From positions 1 through 6,572 of the forward strand of contig JAJYGK010000110.1 of assembly GCA_021790715.1 (NCBI GenBank): a stretch of 6,572 nt of DNA. Direction: 5' to 3'. This document shows, piece after piece, positions 5,152 to 6,572 of this stretch. The stretch is from Chloroflexota bacterium (GTDB lineage Bacteria; Chloroflexota; Limnocylindria; Limnocylindrales; CSP1-4). How positions within the stretch are numbered: position 1 is the stretch's first letter; each line of letters begins with the position of its first letter. Position numbers and translations under genes: made by a program. A model generated the notes under the pieces. The model was not told where the DNA came from, made no database searches, and was given only the letters and a program-made list of their open reading frames with translations.

Positions 5152-6572
5152 ATGCGTTTCGTCAACGACGCCGTTCCGCAGTACGACCTGACGTACGCCG
5201 ACGTCTTCATGGTCCCCAGCCTGTCGGACGTGCCGTCGCGGCTCGACGTGGACCTGGCCACGCCCGACGGCCTCGGCACCACCATCCCGGTGGTGGTGTC
5301 CAACATGACCGCGGTGGCCGGGCGCCGCATGGCGGAGACCGTGGCGCGCCGAGGTGGCCTGACCGTCCTGCCCCAGGACATCCCGCTCGACGTCATCGGC
5401 GAGAACGTGCGGTACCAGAAGAGCCGGCACCCCGTCTTCGAGACCGCCATCACGATGGGCCCGACCGAGACGGTGGGGGCCGCGCTGAACCTGATCCACA
5501 AGCGCGCGCACGGCGTGCTCGTCGTGGTCGACGACGAGCGGCGGCCGATCGGCATCTTCGCCGAGCGCGACGCCGCGGGCTTCGACCGGTTCACGCAGCT
5601 GCAGAACGTGATGAAGCGCGACCTGGTGCTGGTCGACGCGGCCGCCGGCCTCCAGCAGATCTTCGAGCTGCTCAGCGAGCACCGGATCAACGCGGCGCCG
5701 GTGGTGGATGCCGACGGGAGGCTCGTCGGGGCGGTCACGCGGCGCGGCGCGCTCCGCTCGACGATCTACCGCCCGGCCCTGAACGCGCGCGGCGAGCTGA
5801 TGAGCGCCGTCGCGGTCGGGATCGGCGGCAGGCCCGCAGAGCGGGCCGCGGCGCTCGCCGCGATGGGGGTCGACGTGGTCGTGGTGGACACGGCGCACGG
5901 GCACCAGGCCGGGATGCTGCGCGCCATCGAGGCAGTGCGGGCCGCCGTGGGTTCGCTCCCGATCGTGGCCGGCAACGTCGCCACCCGGGAGGGGACGCGG
6001 GATCTCATCGGCGCCGGCGCCGACATCGTGAAGGTCGGGATCGGGCCGGGCGCCATGTGCACGACGCGGATGATGACCGGGGTGGGGCGTCCGCAGTTCA
6101 CCGCCGTGATGGAGTGCGCCGAGGAGGCGGCCCGGCTGGGCAGGCACGTCTGGGCCGACGGCGGGGTGCGCTACCCGCGCGACGTGGCGTTGGGGCTGGC
6201 AGCCGGCGCGGCGTCGGTCATGTTCGGCTCCTGGCTCGCCGGCACGTACGAGAGCGCGGCCGACACGCTGCGCGATCCCGAGGGGCGCCTGTACAAGGAG
6301 AGCTTCGGCATGGCGTCCAACCGGGCCGTGCGCAACCGGACGCGCACGGAGTCGCCCTTCGATCGGGCGCGCAAGGAGCTGTTCGAGGAGGGGATCAGCA
6401 GCTCCCGCATGTACCTCGACCCCGAGCGGCCGGGGGTCGAGGACATCCTCGACCAGGTGGTCGCGGGAGTGCGGTCGTCGTGCACGTACGCCGGCGCCCG
6501 GACGATCTCCGAGTTCCACGAGCGGGCCCTGGTGGGCATCCAGAGCGCCGCCGGCTACGAGGAGGGCCAGAT
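5152..6572 (+). CDS. guaB1: GuaB1-type IMP dehydrogenase/GMP reductase family protein (3' end cut)
   Basis: The frame is open from ATG 5152 to the window end, giving 473 codons; GuaB1 proteins are about 480 residues, so only a few are missing. The N-terminus MRFVNDAVPQYDLTYADVFM and the segment NMTAVAGRRMAETVARRGG are typical of GuaB1. A TIM barrel is split by a CBS pair at about residues 98-204. Visible catalytic and binding elements are D246 in DTAHGH, the Cys loop GIGPGAMCTTR with C303, TGVGRPQ after it, and D336-G-G for phosphate/ribose binding. The IMPDH flap Arg-Tyr dyad needed to hydrolyse E-XMP is not found where expected (between FGMASN at about 385-390 and EEGISSSRMY). TGVGRPQ is closer to GMP reductases. 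Mycobacterial GuaB1 has been reported to be a CBS-containing GMP reductase (GMP to IMP plus ammonia, NADPH-dependent), so purine salvage rather than de novo GMP synthesis is the likely role. Many databases label it IMP dehydrogenase. Confidence 0.92.
   Translation, partial: MRFVNDAVPQYDLTYADVFMVPSLSDVPSRLDVDLATPDGLGTTIPVVVSNMTAVAGRRMAETVARRGGLTVLPQDIPLDVIGENVRYQKSRHPVFETAITMGPTETVGAALNLIHKRAHGVLVVVDDERRPIGIFAERDAAGFDRFTQLQNVMKRDLVLVDAAAGLQQIFELLSEHRINAAPVVDADGRLVGAVTRRGALRSTIYRPALNARGELMSAVAVGIGGRPAERAAALAAMGVDVVVVDTAHGHQAGMLRAIEAVRAAVGSLPIVAGNVATREGTRDLIGAGADIVKVGIGPGAMCTTRMMTGVGRPQFTAVMECAEEAARLGRHVWADGGVRYPRDVALGLAAGAASVMFGSWLAGTYESAADTLRDPEGRLYKESFGMASNRAVRNRTRTESPFDRARKELFEEGISSSRMYLDPERPGVEDILDQVVAGVRSSCTYAGARTISEFHERALVGIQSAAGYEEGQ

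Noticed and set aside
4963..6519. Long antisense open frame (518 codons) opposite guaB1 and the end of the RND gene
   Set aside because: It is rich in Arg, His, Pro and Asp with no recognisable domain and mirrors codon positions of strongly conserved genes on the plus strand. Such open antisense frames are expected from high third-position GC.

Overview
This is a high-GC window (roughly 70% or more G+C by eye) from a bacterium that is probably monoderm, either an Actinomycetota or a high-GC Chloroflexota (Limnocylindria-like). The evidence is a GuaB1-type IMPDH/GMP-reductase homologue typical of actinobacteria, an RND transporter with the 'GRVVDD' and 'VVTNAIVLLD' motifs seen in single-component Gram-positive RND pumps, TANNNT-type -10 boxes with weak -35 boxes, and strong G/C third codon positions. 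I cannot fix the phylum from this sequence alone.

Layout, left to right. (1) 1-270, plus strand: the last 89 residues of an ornithine cyclodeaminase/mu-crystallin family protein, cut by the window edge. (2) 279-1061, minus strand, convergent with (1) and only 8 bp away: a 260-residue single-pass membrane-anchored extracytoplasmic protein of unknown function with Ala/Ser/Gly/Pro-rich linkers. Its upstream region holds a TAAGGT -10 box, an 11-bp-spaced direct repeat resembling an OmpR/PhoB-family response-regulator site, and an 18-bp tandem duplication in the leader. (3) 1288-1785 and 1811-5059, plus strand: an apparent two-gene operon of a MarR-family repressor followed 25 bp later by a complete 1082-residue RND (AcrB/SwrC-like) transporter. 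The operon promoter carries overlapping dyads (TAGGC/GCCTA half-sites), a good candidate for autoregulation by the MarR protein. No membrane-fusion or outer-membrane partner is encoded here. (4) 5152 to the window end, plus strand: guaB1, an IMPDH/GMP-reductase family enzyme with a CBS-domain pair, missing only its last few residues, with its own candidate promoter and a small dyad near the expected transcription start.

How the genes relate: the MarR repressor and RND pump form a plausible ligand-induced efflux module. The divergent membrane-anchored protein could be an envelope-stress-responsive gene, judging only from its promoter architecture. The flanking ornithine cyclodeaminase and guaB1 are ordinary metabolic genes with no clear functional link to the pump. 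I see no mobile element, CRISPR array, tRNA or rRNA. Nothing here is clearly a new system; the most interesting points are the regulatory sites, the low-complexity insert in the pump, and the catalytic-residue pattern of GuaB1.
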